In this document: piece by piece, positions 21,132-30,926 of the stretch
Position numbering within the stretch: the stretch's first letter is position 1
How the letters are laid out: each line of letters starts with the position of its first letter
Source of the DNA: a bacterium
Lineage (GTDB): Bacteria > Actinomycetota > UBA4738 > HRBIN12
Direction: 5' to 3'
DNA length: 33,405 bases
Assembly: GCA_023251895.1 (NCBI GenBank)
Contig: JAHEXX010000010.1
Location: 1-33,405 of the forward strand
The notes under the pieces: model-generated
Seen by the model: only the letters and a program-made list of their open reading frames with translations
The model's database searches: none
Told to the model about the DNA's origin: nothing
Translations under genes and position numbers: made by a program

Positions 21132-22109
21132 TCAGCTCATCGTCAGCGCCATCACGGCCTTCTGACCGTGGAGGCGGTTCTCGGCCTGGTCGTAGACGAC
21201 CGACTGCGGGCCGTCGATCACGGCGTCGGTGACCTCGACGTTGCGGTCGGCCGGAAGTGGGTGCATGTAGATGGCGTCCCGATCCGCCAGCTCCATCCGT
21301 CGCTCGTCGGTGATCCAGTGCTTGTACCGGTCGATAATCCGCATTCCCTCGGACTCGTCCTCCGTGGTGAGCAGCGCTCCCCAGCTCTTGGCGTACACGA
21401 CGTCGGTGTCGCGGAGTCCTTCGTCGAACTCCTCGATGACCTCGAGGGTCACACCGGCCTGCCGGGCGTTGTCGCGGGCTTGCTCCATGATCTCGGGCAT
21501 CAGCTTGAACTCCGGCGGGTGAACGAGCCGCACGTTCAGCCCGAACCGGGGCAGCAGCAGGACGAGGCTCTGGGGTACGCTGATCGGCTTCTGGTAGCTC
21601 GCGGCGTACGCCCAGCTCACGGTGACCGTCGCTCCCCGAGGGTCTCCCCGCTTCTCGATGATCGTCATGAGGTCGGCCAGGGCTTGGTGCGGGTGGTAGA
21701 TGTCGCACTGCATGTTCAGGACCGGCACACGACTCGCCTCCGCGACTTCCCGCATGTACGCGTTGCCGCCCCGCCAGTCCACCTGCCGGATCGCGATCCC
21801 GTCGTTGTAACGGCCGAGGATCTCGCCGATCTCCTTTGCGGTGTCCCCGTGCGCGATCTGGGTGGTCTTGCTCTCGATGAACTGTGCATGCCCGCCGAGC
21901 TGGGCCATGCCGGCCTCGAAGGAGGCCCGAGTCCGGGTGCTCGAGTAGAAGAAGAGCATCGCGAGCACCTTGTCACGAAGGATCGGATGCGGGACGCCCA
22001 TCGCCCGCTCGCGCTTCAGCTGGAAGGCTACGTCAAGCAGAGTCTCGATCTCCCCTTTCGACCACTCCTGGAGCGTGATGAGGTCTCGCCCGCGAAGATG
22101 CGTCTGCAC
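21132..22109 (-). CDS. YgeW-like carbamoyltransferase
   Basis: A 325-residue member of the aspartate/ornithine carbamoyltransferase superfamily. The carbamoyl-phosphate loop is FFYSSTRTRASFEAG. Further motifs are QIAHGDTAKE, GGNAYMREVAEASRVPVLN, MQCDIYHPHQALADL, VSWAYAASYQKPISVPQSLV and MHPLPADR. From memory these follow E. coli YgeW (SQIAHGET, GAGNAYMREV, LQCDIDHPTQSMADL, MTWAYSPSYGKPLSVPQG) more closely than ornithine or aspartate transcarbamylases. YgeW belongs to a locus linked to purine/ureide breakdown. The GTG start has GGAAGGGGA upstream and the gene is 11 bp after the ATCase-like gene. Within this operon the reaction is probably phosphorolysis of a ureido acid to carbamoyl phosphate. 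The amino-acid partner is unknown. Confidence 0.85.
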   Translation of the reverse strand: MQTHLRGRDLITLQEWSKGEIETLLDVAFQLKRERAMGVPHPILRDKVLAMLFFYSSTRTRASFEAGMAQLGGHAQFIESKTTQIAHGDTAKEIGEILGRYNDGIAIRQVDWRGGNAYMREVAEASRVPVLNMQCDIYHPHQALADLMTIIEKRGDPRGATVTVSWAYAASYQKPISVPQSLVLLLPRFGLNVRLVHPPEFKLMPEIMEQARDNARQAGVTLEVIEEFDEGLRDTDVVYAKSWGALLTTEDESEGMRIIDRYKHWITDERRMELADRDAIYMHPLPADRNVEVTDAVIDGPQSVVYDQAENRLHGQKAVMALTMS

Positions 22110-22120
22110 GACTCCCCTTC

Positions 22121-23074
22121 CTATTCCGCTGCGCCGAGGACAAGCGCGAGCAGCGCCATCCGCATCACGACCCCGTTGAAGGCCTCGGTCCAGTACCGCG
22201 CGTGCCGGGTCGCATCGACGTCGGCTGGCAGCTCGTCCATCCGCGGCAGCGAGTGCAGGATGATCGCGCCCGGCTTCGCTTTGTCCCGCATCATCTCTCG
22301 CGTGATCTTGTAGGCGGCCGGCGTGAGCCCTACCTGCTCGCCCCGCTCGTCTCGGCCTTTCGTGTAGTCGGCCTGCACCACGGGTTCCATGTAGATGACG
22401 TCGGCCTCGCCGACAACCTCCTCGGCGGTCGCCACCTCACGGTAGCGCACGTTCAGGCCATCGATCTCGGCCTTGAACTCGGGCAACAGCGACATCTCCT
22501 CGGGCGCCACCACGAAGGCCTCGATGTCGAACTGCGAGAATGCGTAGAGGATCGAGTGCATCGTGCGCATGCGCATGTCTCCCACGAGCAGGAACTTCAG
22601 GCCGTCGAGGGTCCCGAGCTCCTTCCAAGTCGTGTACAGGTCCGTGAGGACCTGCGTCGGGTGCTCACCCCAGCCGTCACCGCAGTTGATGATGGGCACC
22701 GAGGCCCACCGCGCTGCCTCCTCGGGAGCCCCCTGCTGGAAGTGGCGCATCGCGATGACGTCGCCGTAGTACTCCAGCATGTGCACCGTGTCCTTGATCG
22801 ACTCCTGGTAGAAATCCCCCGCCCGGGTCATCTTCGCGTCGGAGAAGCCGAGGACGTGGCCTCCCAGCCGGTGCATCGCGGCCTCCGTGGCGAGCCTCGT
22901 CCGCGTGCTCGGTTGGTAGAAGGCGGTGCAAAGCGTCTTGTTCGCGAGAAGGTCGCCGTTGCGCCGATCCCTCGCGATCGGCGTGAGATCGTCGCACACT
23001 TGGAACACCCGCAGGAACTCGTTCCGCTCGAAGTCCTTCAGCGACAATATGTCGCGCCCTAGAAAGCTCCTCAC
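22121..23074 (-). CDS. aspartate-carbamoyltransferase-like protein (PyrB paralogue)
   Basis: A 317-residue carbamoyltransferase of the ATCase type. Motifs: FYQPSTRTRLATEAAMHRLGG (carbamoyl-phosphate loop), GDVIAMRHFQQG, NCGDGWGEHPTQVLTDLYT, FLLVGDMRMRTMHSI and the C-terminal LHSLPRMDELPADVDATRHARYW followed by MRMALLALVLG. No pyrC, carA/B or pyrR is nearby, and it sits inside a catabolic operon, so it is more likely a specialised paralogue than the pyrimidine-biosynthetic enzyme. GTG 23074 follows GGAAGGAG. It is 61 bp after the PLP gene and 11 bp before the YgeW-like gene. The paired carbamoyltransferases could remove two carbamoyl groups from a diureido compound, or act on different ureido acids. 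Confidence 0.88.
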   Translation of the reverse strand: MRSFLGRDILSLKDFERNEFLRVFQVCDDLTPIARDRRNGDLLANKTLCTAFYQPSTRTRLATEAAMHRLGGHVLGFSDAKMTRAGDFYQESIKDTVHMLEYYGDVIAMRHFQQGAPEEAARWASVPIINCGDGWGEHPTQVLTDLYTTWKELGTLDGLKFLLVGDMRMRTMHSILYAFSQFDIEAFVVAPEEMSLLPEFKAEIDGLNVRYREVATAEEVVGEADVIYMEPVVQADYTKGRDERGEQVGLTPAAYKITREMMRDKAKPGAIILHSLPRMDELPADVDATRHARYWTEAFNGVVMRMALLALVLGAAE

Positions 23075-23135
23075 TGATCTGTCTCCTTCCCTCGTTCGCC
23101 GTTTCCCGAGTGTTCAGTCTGCTGGAGGGAGGCGG

Positions 23136-24550
<1,415 letters not shown>

Positions 24551-24554
<4 letters not shown>

Positions 24555-26047
24555 GACGAGCCGACCCCCGCGCGCGCGTTGAACTCCTCGATCATCTGGT
24601 CCCAGACGGGCAGACTCTCCCGTAGCTGGCGCCAGAAGCCCACCGTCTTGCGCGCGCGGAAGTCGTCGACCGAGACGCCCTGCTGCTCGACCCACGTGAA
24701 GTAGCCGAGGTTGAATATGCGCTCGCGATCGACCGCGGAGAGCTCCAGCAGGTTCTCCACTCCTGCTCCCAGCACGTGCCGCGAGAAGGCCTCGCCGGCG
24801 GCCACCTCGTCGAATCCGCCGGGGAAGTGCTTGCCCAGCGCCTTCTCGCGCTCGGACGCGTACATGGCGGCGCCGTCCGTCGCCACCGTCACGACGACGT
24901 CGTCGGGTCCCATGTCGAAGTACCTGGCCGTCTTGATCGCGGCCAGCACGTTGCAGATGCTCGAGATGCCGAGCGATGAGAGCTGCTCCACGAGAGCGGC
25001 CGATAGCCCGCGTCGTTCCACCAGGTACCGGCGGCCGGCGTCGCTGTTGAAGACGACGTTCAGTTGGTCGGTCGCCACGTCCGAGACGGCTGTGACGACG
25101 TCGGTGCCCATCACGTTGTGGATGAACGGGATGTGCTTGTCCCCGATCCCCTGGATGTTGTGCTCTCCGAACCCGTTGTAGAGCATCGTCGGGCACTCGA
25201 GCGCCTCCACCGCCACGACGAGCGAGCCGAAGTGCTCCTTCAGGCAGTCGCCGGCGCCGAGCGTGCCGGCCGATCCCGACGCCGACACGAAGGCTCGGAG
25301 GCACAGTCCGGGCGAGGTCGCCTCCAGCGACTCGAAGATCCGCTCCAGCGCCGTGCCCGTGCACAGGTAGTGCACGAGGTGGTTCCCGAACTCGGAGAAC
25401 TGGTTCAGGATCACGTTGGCGGGGTCTGCCGAGAGCTCCGAGCACTTGTCGTAGATCTCCTTGACGTTGCTCTCGGATCCGGGTGTCCGGATGATGTCGG
25501 CGGGATCGGCTACCCACTGCTCGAGCCAACGGAAGCGTTCCAGGCTCATGCCCTCGGGGAGCACCGCAACCCCCCGGCAGCCCATGATGCGCGAGATCGC
25601 GACCCCGCCGCGGCAGTAGTTGCCGGTTGAGGGCCATACGGCGCGGTGGCTCGTGGGATCGAACCGGCCCGTGACGACCCGCGGGGCGAGGCATCCGTAC
25701 GCCGCAAGCACCTTGTGGGCGCCGATCATGGGGAACCGATCCCCCAGGGCTACGACGATCCGCGCCGGTACCCCGGTGAGCTCCTCCGGCAAGACGAGAT
25801 GCTCGGGCACCTCGACCCGGCCCCGGCGCGAGCGGTCGTTGAACCAGTGGACCCGGAACAGGTTGAGTGGATGCGACTCGTCGGGCCCGATCGACGCCAG
25901 GTCGTCGGCGACCCGCTCAGGGATCTTCGTGGGGTCCGCGAGTTGCGCGAACGTCGGCAGCGCGATCCCGGACTCCCTGAAGCGCCCCACGGCTCGCCCG
26001 TAGGTGGCTGCATCTGCGATCTCGCGTTCGAGCTCTATCCCGACCAT
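24551..26047 (-). CDS. PLP-dependent enzyme, cysteine-synthase-like fold type II, specific role unknown
   Basis: A 498-residue PLP enzyme, longer than ordinary cysteine synthases (~310). The cofactor lysine is probably K112 in [14 protein letters not shown]. The substrate loop is [20 protein letters not shown], and a central [15 protein letters not shown] may form the phosphate cup. The ~90-residue N-terminal extension and ~100-residue C-terminal tail ([20 protein letters not shown]) set it apart from diaminopropionate ammonia-lyase (YgeX), the PLP enzyme of the E. coli locus, which has a different lysine motif. The start ATG 26047 is preceded by CTAGGGGATT; the ORF track's 25 extra residues enter the regulatory region. 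It is the first gene of the operon and overlaps the next PLP gene by 4 bp. The pair may form one complex or act in sequence. Confidence 0.82.
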
Positions 26048-26141
26048 CGACCAATCCCCTAGGAGGCCGGACGAGTATCCGCGATCGCCCGAGGCTCCCA
26101 TCTGAAACAAACCGCCCGGCACGGCTCCGCGATCCTTCGGT

Positions 26142-26160
26142 GTTCAACATACTGTGGAAC
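26142..26160. promoter_or_regulatory. inverted-repeat operator upstream of the ureide-type operon
   Basis: GTTCAACATACTGTGGAAC is a 19-bp inverted repeat: 8-bp arms GTTCAACA/TGTGGAAC with one mismatch, and a 3-bp centre. It lies 95 bp before the start of the first PLP gene and just after the dehydrogenase stop. Size and GTTC...GAAC ends resemble operators of IclR-family regulators; that match is from memory. No IclR gene is in the window. Confidence 0.4.
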
Positions 26161-26190
26161 CAACCTGGGGGCCGACGCCGCCAGGGGGAT

Positions 26191-27174
26191 TCATTCAAAC
26201 ACGTCGGGGTTCAGCAGCGTCGGGGGGAGCTTGCCGTCGATCGCCGCGAAGACGTTTTCGACCGTGAGCATGCCCATGGCCAGGCGCGTGTCGACGGTGG
26301 CGCTTCCCAGGTGCGGGATGATGACGACGTTCTCGAGCTGCAACAGGTCCTCGGTGACGTCGGGCTCGCGTTCGAATACGTCCAACCCGGCGGCGAAGAT
26401 CTCGCCGGCCTTCAGCGCATCGGCCAGCGCCTGCTCGTCGACCACCGGTCCGCGGGAGGTGTTCACCAGCACTGCCGTCGGTTTCATCTTGCCGAACGCC
26501 TCGGCGCCGAACAGGTGCCGGGTCTCCTCTGTGAGGTTCACGTGGATCGAGATGAAGTCGGCCTCGGCGAGCAGGACATCCATCTCCCTGCGTTCGGCGC
26601 CGGTCTCGGCCTCGACCTCGGGCGGCAGCTGGACGGCGTCGTGGTAGACGACCTTCATCCCGAAGCCCTTGGCGCGCCGCGCTACGGCCTGGCCGATCCG
26701 CCCGAACCCCACGATGCCGATCGTCTTGTGATGGACGTCCTGGCCCATCATCATCAGCGGTCCCCAGATCCACTTCTGCCTGCTGCGGAGGAACCGCTCG
26801 CCCTCGCCGACCCGCCGCGCGGCCGACATGAGAAGGGCGAACGCCGTGTCGGCCGTCGTCTCGGTCAGCACCTCCGGCGTGTTGGTGGCCATCACGCCGG
26901 CCGCCGTGCAGTCAGCCAGGTTGATGTTGTCGAACCCGACCGCGTGGTTCGCAACGATCTTGAGCTGTGGCCCGGCTGCGGCGAGGAGCTCCGCGTCGAC
27001 CTTCTCGGTGAGCATCGTGATAAGGGCGTCGCGCCCCGCGACCACTTCCAGCAGCTCCGGCCGCGGGATGCCGAACTCGTTCTCGTGCACGGTAACGTCG
27101 CACCGCTCGCGGAGCGCCTTCTCGGCCTCCGACATGACCGGGCGGGTGATGAGGACGTTCGGTCGTTCGCTCAT
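26191..27174 (-). CDS. D-2-hydroxyacid dehydrogenase (glyoxylate/hydroxypyruvate reductase-like)
   Basis: A 327-residue NAD(P)-dependent dehydrogenase that interconverts 2-oxo acids and D-2-hydroxy acids. The cofactor fold is shown by TIGIVGFGRIGQAVARRAKGF. The catalytic triad is Arg in LVNTSRGPVVDEQAL, Glu in DVFEREP, and His in IIPHLGSATVDTR. NHAVGFDNINL and NTPEVLTETTADTAFALL match the glyoxylate-reductase branch. The start ATG 27174 follows GGAGG; the ORF track's first 41 residues are upstream. It is on the same strand as the ureide-type operon, 143 bp ahead of it, with the inverted repeat in between, so it may be co-regulated rather than co-transcribed. Reduction of a 2-oxo acid released by the PLP enzymes is a plausible role. 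Confidence 0.93.
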   Translation of the reverse strand: MSERPNVLITRPVMSEAEKALRERCDVTVHENEFGIPRPELLEVVAGRDALITMLTEKVDAELLAAAGPQLKIVANHAVGFDNINLADCTAAGVMATNTPEVLTETTADTAFALLMSAARRVGEGERFLRSRQKWIWGPLMMMGQDVHHKTIGIVGFGRIGQAVARRAKGFGMKVVYHDAVQLPPEVEAETGAERREMDVLLAEADFISIHVNLTEETRHLFGAEAFGKMKPTAVLVNTSRGPVVDEQALADALKAGEIFAAGLDVFEREPDVTEDLLQLENVVIIPHLGSATVDTRLAMGMLTVENVFAAIDGKLPPTLLNPDVFE

Positions 27175-27908
27175 GTGGCGAAACCTCCGAGTGATACCGC
27201 GACGGTCGCCAGGAGCCCTTGTGATGTTCGCGATCGAGTCGGCGCAGGAGAAGCGGAGGACCCGCCCGTCCCGTCGACCGAACGCCGCCCTGGCCACTGC
27301 TCAACACCGGACTCGCCGGGGGCGTAGTCCTTCGCTCCTAGCAGTGGGAGACCCGCCTGCCGAGTGGGCTGAGACATGCCGAACTCGCCAATCTGAGGTT
27401 GGATGATGTCTCTCCCTTCCACCTCGAGGACGAGGCGGCCGGCACGCGTCACGAGAGCAGCCGGGGTCGCCCGCCACTGGATCGAATCAGGGGACCGCAT
27501 CATCTCAGCCAGCCTATCGAATCGACCCCAGCAACGTCCACGCAGTGGTGTACGAACGAGTGGTCGATCAACGATGGACGGTCTCGCATAGGGCGCAACC
27601 AGGCCGAGCAACCGGACACCGACCTCCTGCGGAAGATAGCGAAGCTGGAGGAACCGGAGCCGAGCAAGCCCTACGGTGCGGAGGGTGTAAGCGAGCACTG
27701 ACAATCGTGTACGTCGATGCGATCGCTGCCGCCGTGAGGAATGCATGTGGACTAGGGGTGCCGCTCGAGGAGGCCGACTGATGCTCTCACGGAGTGCTCA
27801 GCAGGATCCCTCGTGCGGAAGCACTCCAAGGAACGTTGCAGGAGGGGGAAGAAGAACAGGAGACGCTTCGCGCAGCCCCACCCAGTCCCGAGTGTATCCT
27901 TGTCTGTC
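27175..27908. other. 734-bp region with no convincing gene
   Basis: Several ORFs cover this stretch on both strands (27171-27746 minus, 27399-27701 plus, 27545-27781 plus), but their translations are low-complexity, arginine/serine/proline-rich or disordered-looking, with no recognisable motif and no good ribosome-binding site. The tail of the 27545 ORF (VYVDAIAAAVRNACGLGVPLEE) looks protein-like and might be a decayed fragment, but this is weak. The region must carry the promoter of the dehydrogenase and that of the YkoF-like gene. Confidence 0.5.
27895..27900 (+). promoter_or_regulatory. candidate -10 for the YkoF-like gene (TATCCT-N8-ATG)
   Basis: TATCCT ends eight bases before ATG 27909 and no Shine-Dalgarno is present in between, so a leaderless or near-leaderless transcript is likely. 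Confidence 0.4.
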
Positions 27909-28145
27909 ATGGCTCGGGCCGAGATCAGCATCTATCCCTTTCGGGAGTCCGAGGCACCTCCTGCGCACCCTCAGGCCGCTCTCGAGGAGTTTCGGGGGAC
28001 GGGGCTGGATATGGAGATCACCCTCTTCGGGCTGATCGCGACCGGTCAGCCCGATCAACTGTTAGGAGCACTGCAACCCGCGCTGACAGCGGCTCTTGCG
28101 CATGGGGCTTCAAAAGCCATCCTGAGCATCGAACTGCAATCATGA
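27909..28145 (+). CDS. YkoF/thiamine-binding-like small protein
   Basis: A 78-residue protein (MARAEISIYPFRESEAPPAH...) that looks like a single domain of the YkoF/MTH1187 type: an N-terminal strand AEISIYPF, an HPQAALEEFRGTGLDMEIT helix-strand, a second strand GLIATG, and a helix LLGALQPALTAALAHGASKA ending in a strand ILSIEL. Members of this ferredoxin-like family bind thiamine or hydroxymethylpyrimidine in some bacteria. No thiamine transport genes are nearby, so another small heterocycle may be the ligand. ATG 27909 is placed by the family's usual N-terminus and the close TATCCT. It overlaps the next gene as ATGA, so the two are coupled. Confidence 0.62.
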   Translation: MARAEISIYPFRESEAPPAHPQAALEEFRGTGLDMEITLFGLIATGQPDQLLGALQPALTAALAHGASKAILSIELQS

Positions 28146-28630
28146 CAACTGAGAGTGAGTTCACGAGCGCGTTGGCCAGGGTGCTCGGACCCCTGTTCCG
28201 CTTGTCTCTCACCGACAGCAAGGGAAAGACCGTGGCGACGTTCGGCCACATCGGCGAAACGCGAACCGCTCGCACCACGATCCCGTTCCCCAACTCGTCG
28301 TTCTGTCTCGTTGTGGATGTGGACGTCACGTCCATAGGGACGGCGGCCAGCGTCCTCGCCGCCCTCTACGCTCCACACCACCCGCCCGGGGTCTCTCTTG
28401 GGCCAATCGACAGCCTCGATTTCGCTCTCGAGCACCTGATCGCGCAGGGTGAGGCGCGCCTCGCCAAGCCCCTTTCCGAAATGAACCGCGCCGAGAAGCA
28501 GCAATTGGTCAAGTTCCTAGACGAACGAGGCGCCTTCGCCCTGAGGAAGTCAGTAGAAGCCGTGGCCGACCGCCTCGGGGTCAGCCGGTTCACCGTCTAC
28601 AACTACCTCGATGCAGTTCGCGCTTCCTAG
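28142..28630 (+). CDS. YheO/DauR-like helix-turn-helix protein (compact)
   Basis: A 162-residue likely transcription regulator. The C-terminal ~50 residues (MNRAEKQQLVKFLDERGAFA, then KSVEAVADRLGVSRFTVYNY) match the helix-turn-helix domain at the end of YheO/DauR-type regulators. The N-terminal ~110 residues (TDSKGKTVATFGHIGETRTA, then SSFCLVVDVDVTS) look like a short sensory domain in the place of the usual YheO PAS domain. Full-length relatives are about 210-240 residues, so the sensor half is reduced. The ATG overlaps the YkoF-like stop by 4 bp, so the two proteins may act together, perhaps as ligand binder and DNA binder. The nearest plausible target is the ureide-type operon 1-2 kb away. 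Confidence 0.68.
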   Translation: MTTESEFTSALARVLGPLFRLSLTDSKGKTVATFGHIGETRTARTTIPFPNSSFCLVVDVDVTSIGTAASVLAALYAPHHPPGVSLGPIDSLDFALEHLIAQGEARLAKPLSEMNRAEKQQLVKFLDERGAFALRKSVEAVADRLGVSRFTVYNYLDAVRAS

Positions 28631-28652
28631 GCCACGGGAAGGGTCTGGGCCG

Positions 28653-28697
28653 ATGCTGTTGATCCGGGGCGGCACCGTCCACCTCCCAGGCAGCATC
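28653..28697 (+). pseudogene. possible amidohydrolase N-terminal remnant
   Basis: ATG 28653, preceded by GGGAAGGGTCTGGG, encodes MLLIRGGTVHLPGSI, very like the start of dihydropyrimidinase-type enzymes (MLLVRGGQVVEPSGS in this window). After about 15 codons the sequence becomes non-protein-like and ends before tRNA-Phe. It may be the leftover start of a third gene in the YkoF-YheO unit, or chance. Confidence 0.2.
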
Positions 28698-28885
28698 TAT
28701 GCGGCGGCTGCCGGTGCTCGACTCGCACACACAGCAGCTTGGCAAGGAGCAAGGCTGTCCCGAAAGCACCCCTCAGGCCAAGATGGCGTTACCAAGCCCA
28801 GACCCCGTCTCCACTCGCTACACTCGAACGCGCTGGTGACGACCTCGGTAGCGGTTTCTGCCGGGTCTTCTACCGGCCCGGGCCA

Positions 28886-28958
28886 GGCCAGGTAGCTCAG
28901 TTGGCAGAGCACGCGGCTGAAAACCGCGGTGTCGGCAGTTCGATTCTGCCCCTGGCCA
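28886..28958 (+). tRNA. tRNA-Phe (anticodon GAA)
   Basis: Acceptor GGCCAGG/CCTGGCC, D-arm GTAGCTCAGTTGGCAGAGC, anticodon stem CGCGG/CCGCG around CTGAAAA, T-arm GGCAGTTCGATTCTGCC, discriminator A. CCA is not encoded (CCG follows). The 3' end lies 12 bp from the stop of the convergent gene. Confidence 0.95.
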
Positions 28959-28970
28959 CCGCTTCCCCGA

Positions 28971-29777
28971 CTAGTTGAACACCTCGCGGTTTCGGACCTC
29001 CGCCCACCGACCCAAGACCGACTGGTACAGCTGCGCCGAGCGCGGGAACTCCCCCTGCGACAGCGCCGCGAGCGCCTCGTTGATGTCTCTCGCGCTGTGG
29101 TCGTCGTCCAGCTCGTCCCAGGTCATGAGGTCGGTCAACCGGTCGTAATCCAGCTCGACCAGGGAACGGTCGTCGAACTGGGCGAGCCACTCGACCAGTT
29201 CCGTGATCATTCCGGCGACCGGCCCGAGGTCGGACTTCCGAAGGGCCGGGACGGCCCGCTCGGCCCGCCGGACGGCCTTGCGGGCCGTGGTCAGGTAGAA
29301 GAGCCGGTAATCGCCGTCTTCCCGTTGGATCAGCCTCCGCTCGTCGTCGTCCACCAGCACGAACCAGCGCACCGGCACGTGCCACGGACTCTGCATGAGG
29401 AAGGACACCGCTCCCGGCTCCCGCCGCCGGAGCCGGTTCAGCTCGCGCTGGGCCTTGCGGGCCTCGTTCTCCGGCACGAAGTGGTCGGAGAGCTCGAGAG
29501 GCTGCACCTCCCTGAACGACAGGAGGCTGGCCAAGATCCGCAGGCGCGTTCGGGAGGGACACACGTAGTAGGCGCCCTCCATCACGCGGAACTCCGCGCG
29601 CTCCCCCTCCGCCGGCGCGAGCAGCCCGAGCCGCCCCGTCATCACGCGTTGCCGGTACAGGGGGCGGACGGGGCGGGGTCGGCCGCCCCCCACGATGAAC
29701 CGCTCCCACTCGGCCTGCTCTTCGGAGCGGAACGCTTCCAGGGGCTGGAACACGCGCAGGTACGCGGAGGGAACCAT
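28971..29777 (-). CDS. conserved actinobacterial-type protein of unknown function
   Basis: A 268-residue soluble protein (MVPSAYLRVFQPLEAFRSEE...) rich in arginine and glutamate, with no signal peptide or membrane segment. Notable stretches are MEGAYYVCPSRTRLRILASL, SPWHVPVRWFVLVDDDERRL and the C-terminal LTDLMTWDELDDDHSARDIN. It looks like an actinobacterial protein seen in other genomes, but I cannot attach a function. ATG 29777 is seven bases behind TAGACT, so it is another leaderless candidate; the ORF track start at 29888 lies inside the divergent gene. It is divergent from the 2-oxoacid dehydrogenase operon. Confidence 0.75.
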   Translation of the reverse strand: MVPSAYLRVFQPLEAFRSEEQAEWERFIVGGGRPRPVRPLYRQRVMTGRLGLLAPAEGERAEFRVMEGAYYVCPSRTRLRILASLLSFREVQPLELSDHFVPENEARKAQRELNRLRRREPGAVSFLMQSPWHVPVRWFVLVDDDERRLIQREDGDYRLFYLTTARKAVRRAERAVPALRKSDLGPVAGMITELVEWLAQFDDRSLVELDYDRLTDLMTWDELDDDHSARDINEALAALSQGEFPRSAQLYQSVLGRWAEVRNREVFN

Positions 29778-29784
29778 GCGTCGC

Positions 29785-29790
29785 AGTCTA
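29785..29790 (-). promoter_or_regulatory. -10 hexamer of a leaderless promoter (TAGACT-N7-ATG)
   Basis: TAGACT on the minus strand is followed by seven bases and then the ATG of the 268-residue gene. No ribosome-binding site lies between them. Confidence 0.45.
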
Positions 29791-29864
29791 CCGGCGACCT
29801 CCGTCGCCATCAGGGTTCGCCTATGCTCTCCACCACCCCGGCCGCGGCGAGCCTTCGGAGGGAC

Positions 29865-30926
29865 ATGGGCCACAGTCGATCGGACCATCCCAACCTGGTG
29901 CGGCTCATCGCGCCCGATGGAACCGCGGTGGGCGACACCGATGTGGGCTTGTCTCCCCAGGAACTACGGGAGCTCCTGCGCCTGATGATCCTGACCCGGC
30001 GATTGGACGACGAGTGCATGGCGCTCCAGCGCCAGGGAGAGCTGACCGTCTACCCGCCGTTCCGGGGACAGGAGGCCGCACAGGTCGGAAGCGCCTTCGC
30101 CCTGGGCCCCCAGGACTTCGTGTTCCCGTCGTTCCGGGAGCTGGCTGCGGCGTTGGTCCGAGGGGTCGATCCAGTCGAGTACCTCCAGTACCATCGCGGG
30201 ACGTGGCACGGCGGACCGTACGACCCGCTGGCCACCCGATTCGCCCCGATCTGCGTGCCGGTTGCGACCCAGATCGTGCACGCCGTGGGGTGGGCGATGG
30301 GCGCCAAGCTGGACGGGAAGGCCGCCTGTGCGCTCACCTACTTCGGCGATGGCGCGACCTCCGAGGGCGACTTCCACGAGGGGGCGAACCTGGCCGCCGT
30401 CTTCGGGGCTCCCGTGGTGCTGTTCTGTCAGAACAACGGCTGGGCCATCTCGGTGCCGCTGGAGGTGCAGACCGCCGGCCCGATCTTCCGCCGGGCCGCG
30501 GGCTACGGGTTCCCCGGGGTCCAGGTCGACGGGAACGACGTGCTGGCCGTGTTCAAGGTGACCAAGGCGGCGGCCGACCGGGCCCGGAACGGCCTGGGCC
30601 CCACGCTGATCGAGGCCATGACGTACCGGATGGGGCCCCATACCACGGCCGACGACTCATCGCGCTACCGGACGGAGGAGGAACTGGCGGCCTGGGCTCC
30701 CCGCGACCCCATCGCACGGTACCGGAGGTACCTGGTCGATGCCGGCGTGGCCGACCAGGCCTTCCTCGAATCCTGCGACGGGGAAGCGGAGGAACGGGTG
30801 GCGACGATCCGAGCGCGTGTCGTGGGGACGGCGGCGCCGCCCCCATCCGAGATGTTCGACCACGTGTTCGCGGCGGCGCCGCCGTCCCTGGAGCGCCAGC
30901 GCCGGGAGGCCCTCGGCGATGCCTGA
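29865..30926 (+). CDS. 2-oxoacid dehydrogenase E1 component, alpha subunit (branched-chain type)
   Basis: With E1 beta, decarboxylates 2-oxo acids on thiamine diphosphate and acylates the E2 lipoyl group. The 353-residue protein carries the thiamine diphosphate motif GDGATSEGDFHEGANLAAVF ending in CQNN. Other family motifs are LTRRLDDECMALQRQGEL, YPPFRGQEAAQVGSAFAL and the phosphorylation-loop-like YRMGPHTTADDSSRYR. TADDSSRYR favours the branched-chain/acetoin-type group over the true pyruvate enzyme, but the substrate is not certain. The start ATG 29865 has GGAGGGAC; the ORF track's long N-terminus is antisense to the neighbouring gene. Its stop overlaps E1 beta by 8 bp. Confidence 0.93.
   Translation: MGHSRSDHPNLVRLIAPDGTAVGDTDVGLSPQELRELLRLMILTRRLDDECMALQRQGELTVYPPFRGQEAAQVGSAFALGPQDFVFPSFRELAAALVRGVDPVEYLQYHRGTWHGGPYDPLATRFAPICVPVATQIVHAVGWAMGAKLDGKAACALTYFGDGATSEGDFHEGANLAAVFGAPVVLFCQNNGWAISVPLEVQTAGPIFRRAAGYGFPGVQVDGNDVLAVFKVTKAAADRARNGLGPTLIEAMTYRMGPHTTADDSSRYRTEEELAAWAPRDPIARYRRYLVDAGVADQAFLESCDGEAEERVATIRARVVGTAAPPPSEMFDHVFAAAPPSLERQRREALGDA

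Noticed and set aside
24555-25694. Extension of the threonine-synthase-like gene to 852 residues
   Set aside because: The added frame lies within the other PLP gene in a shifted reading frame; GTGA at 24551-24554 is the natural start.
27171-27746. 191-aa minus-strand ORF in the regulatory gap
   Set aside because: No motif, biased composition, no ribosome-binding site, and its end overlaps the dehydrogenase start region.
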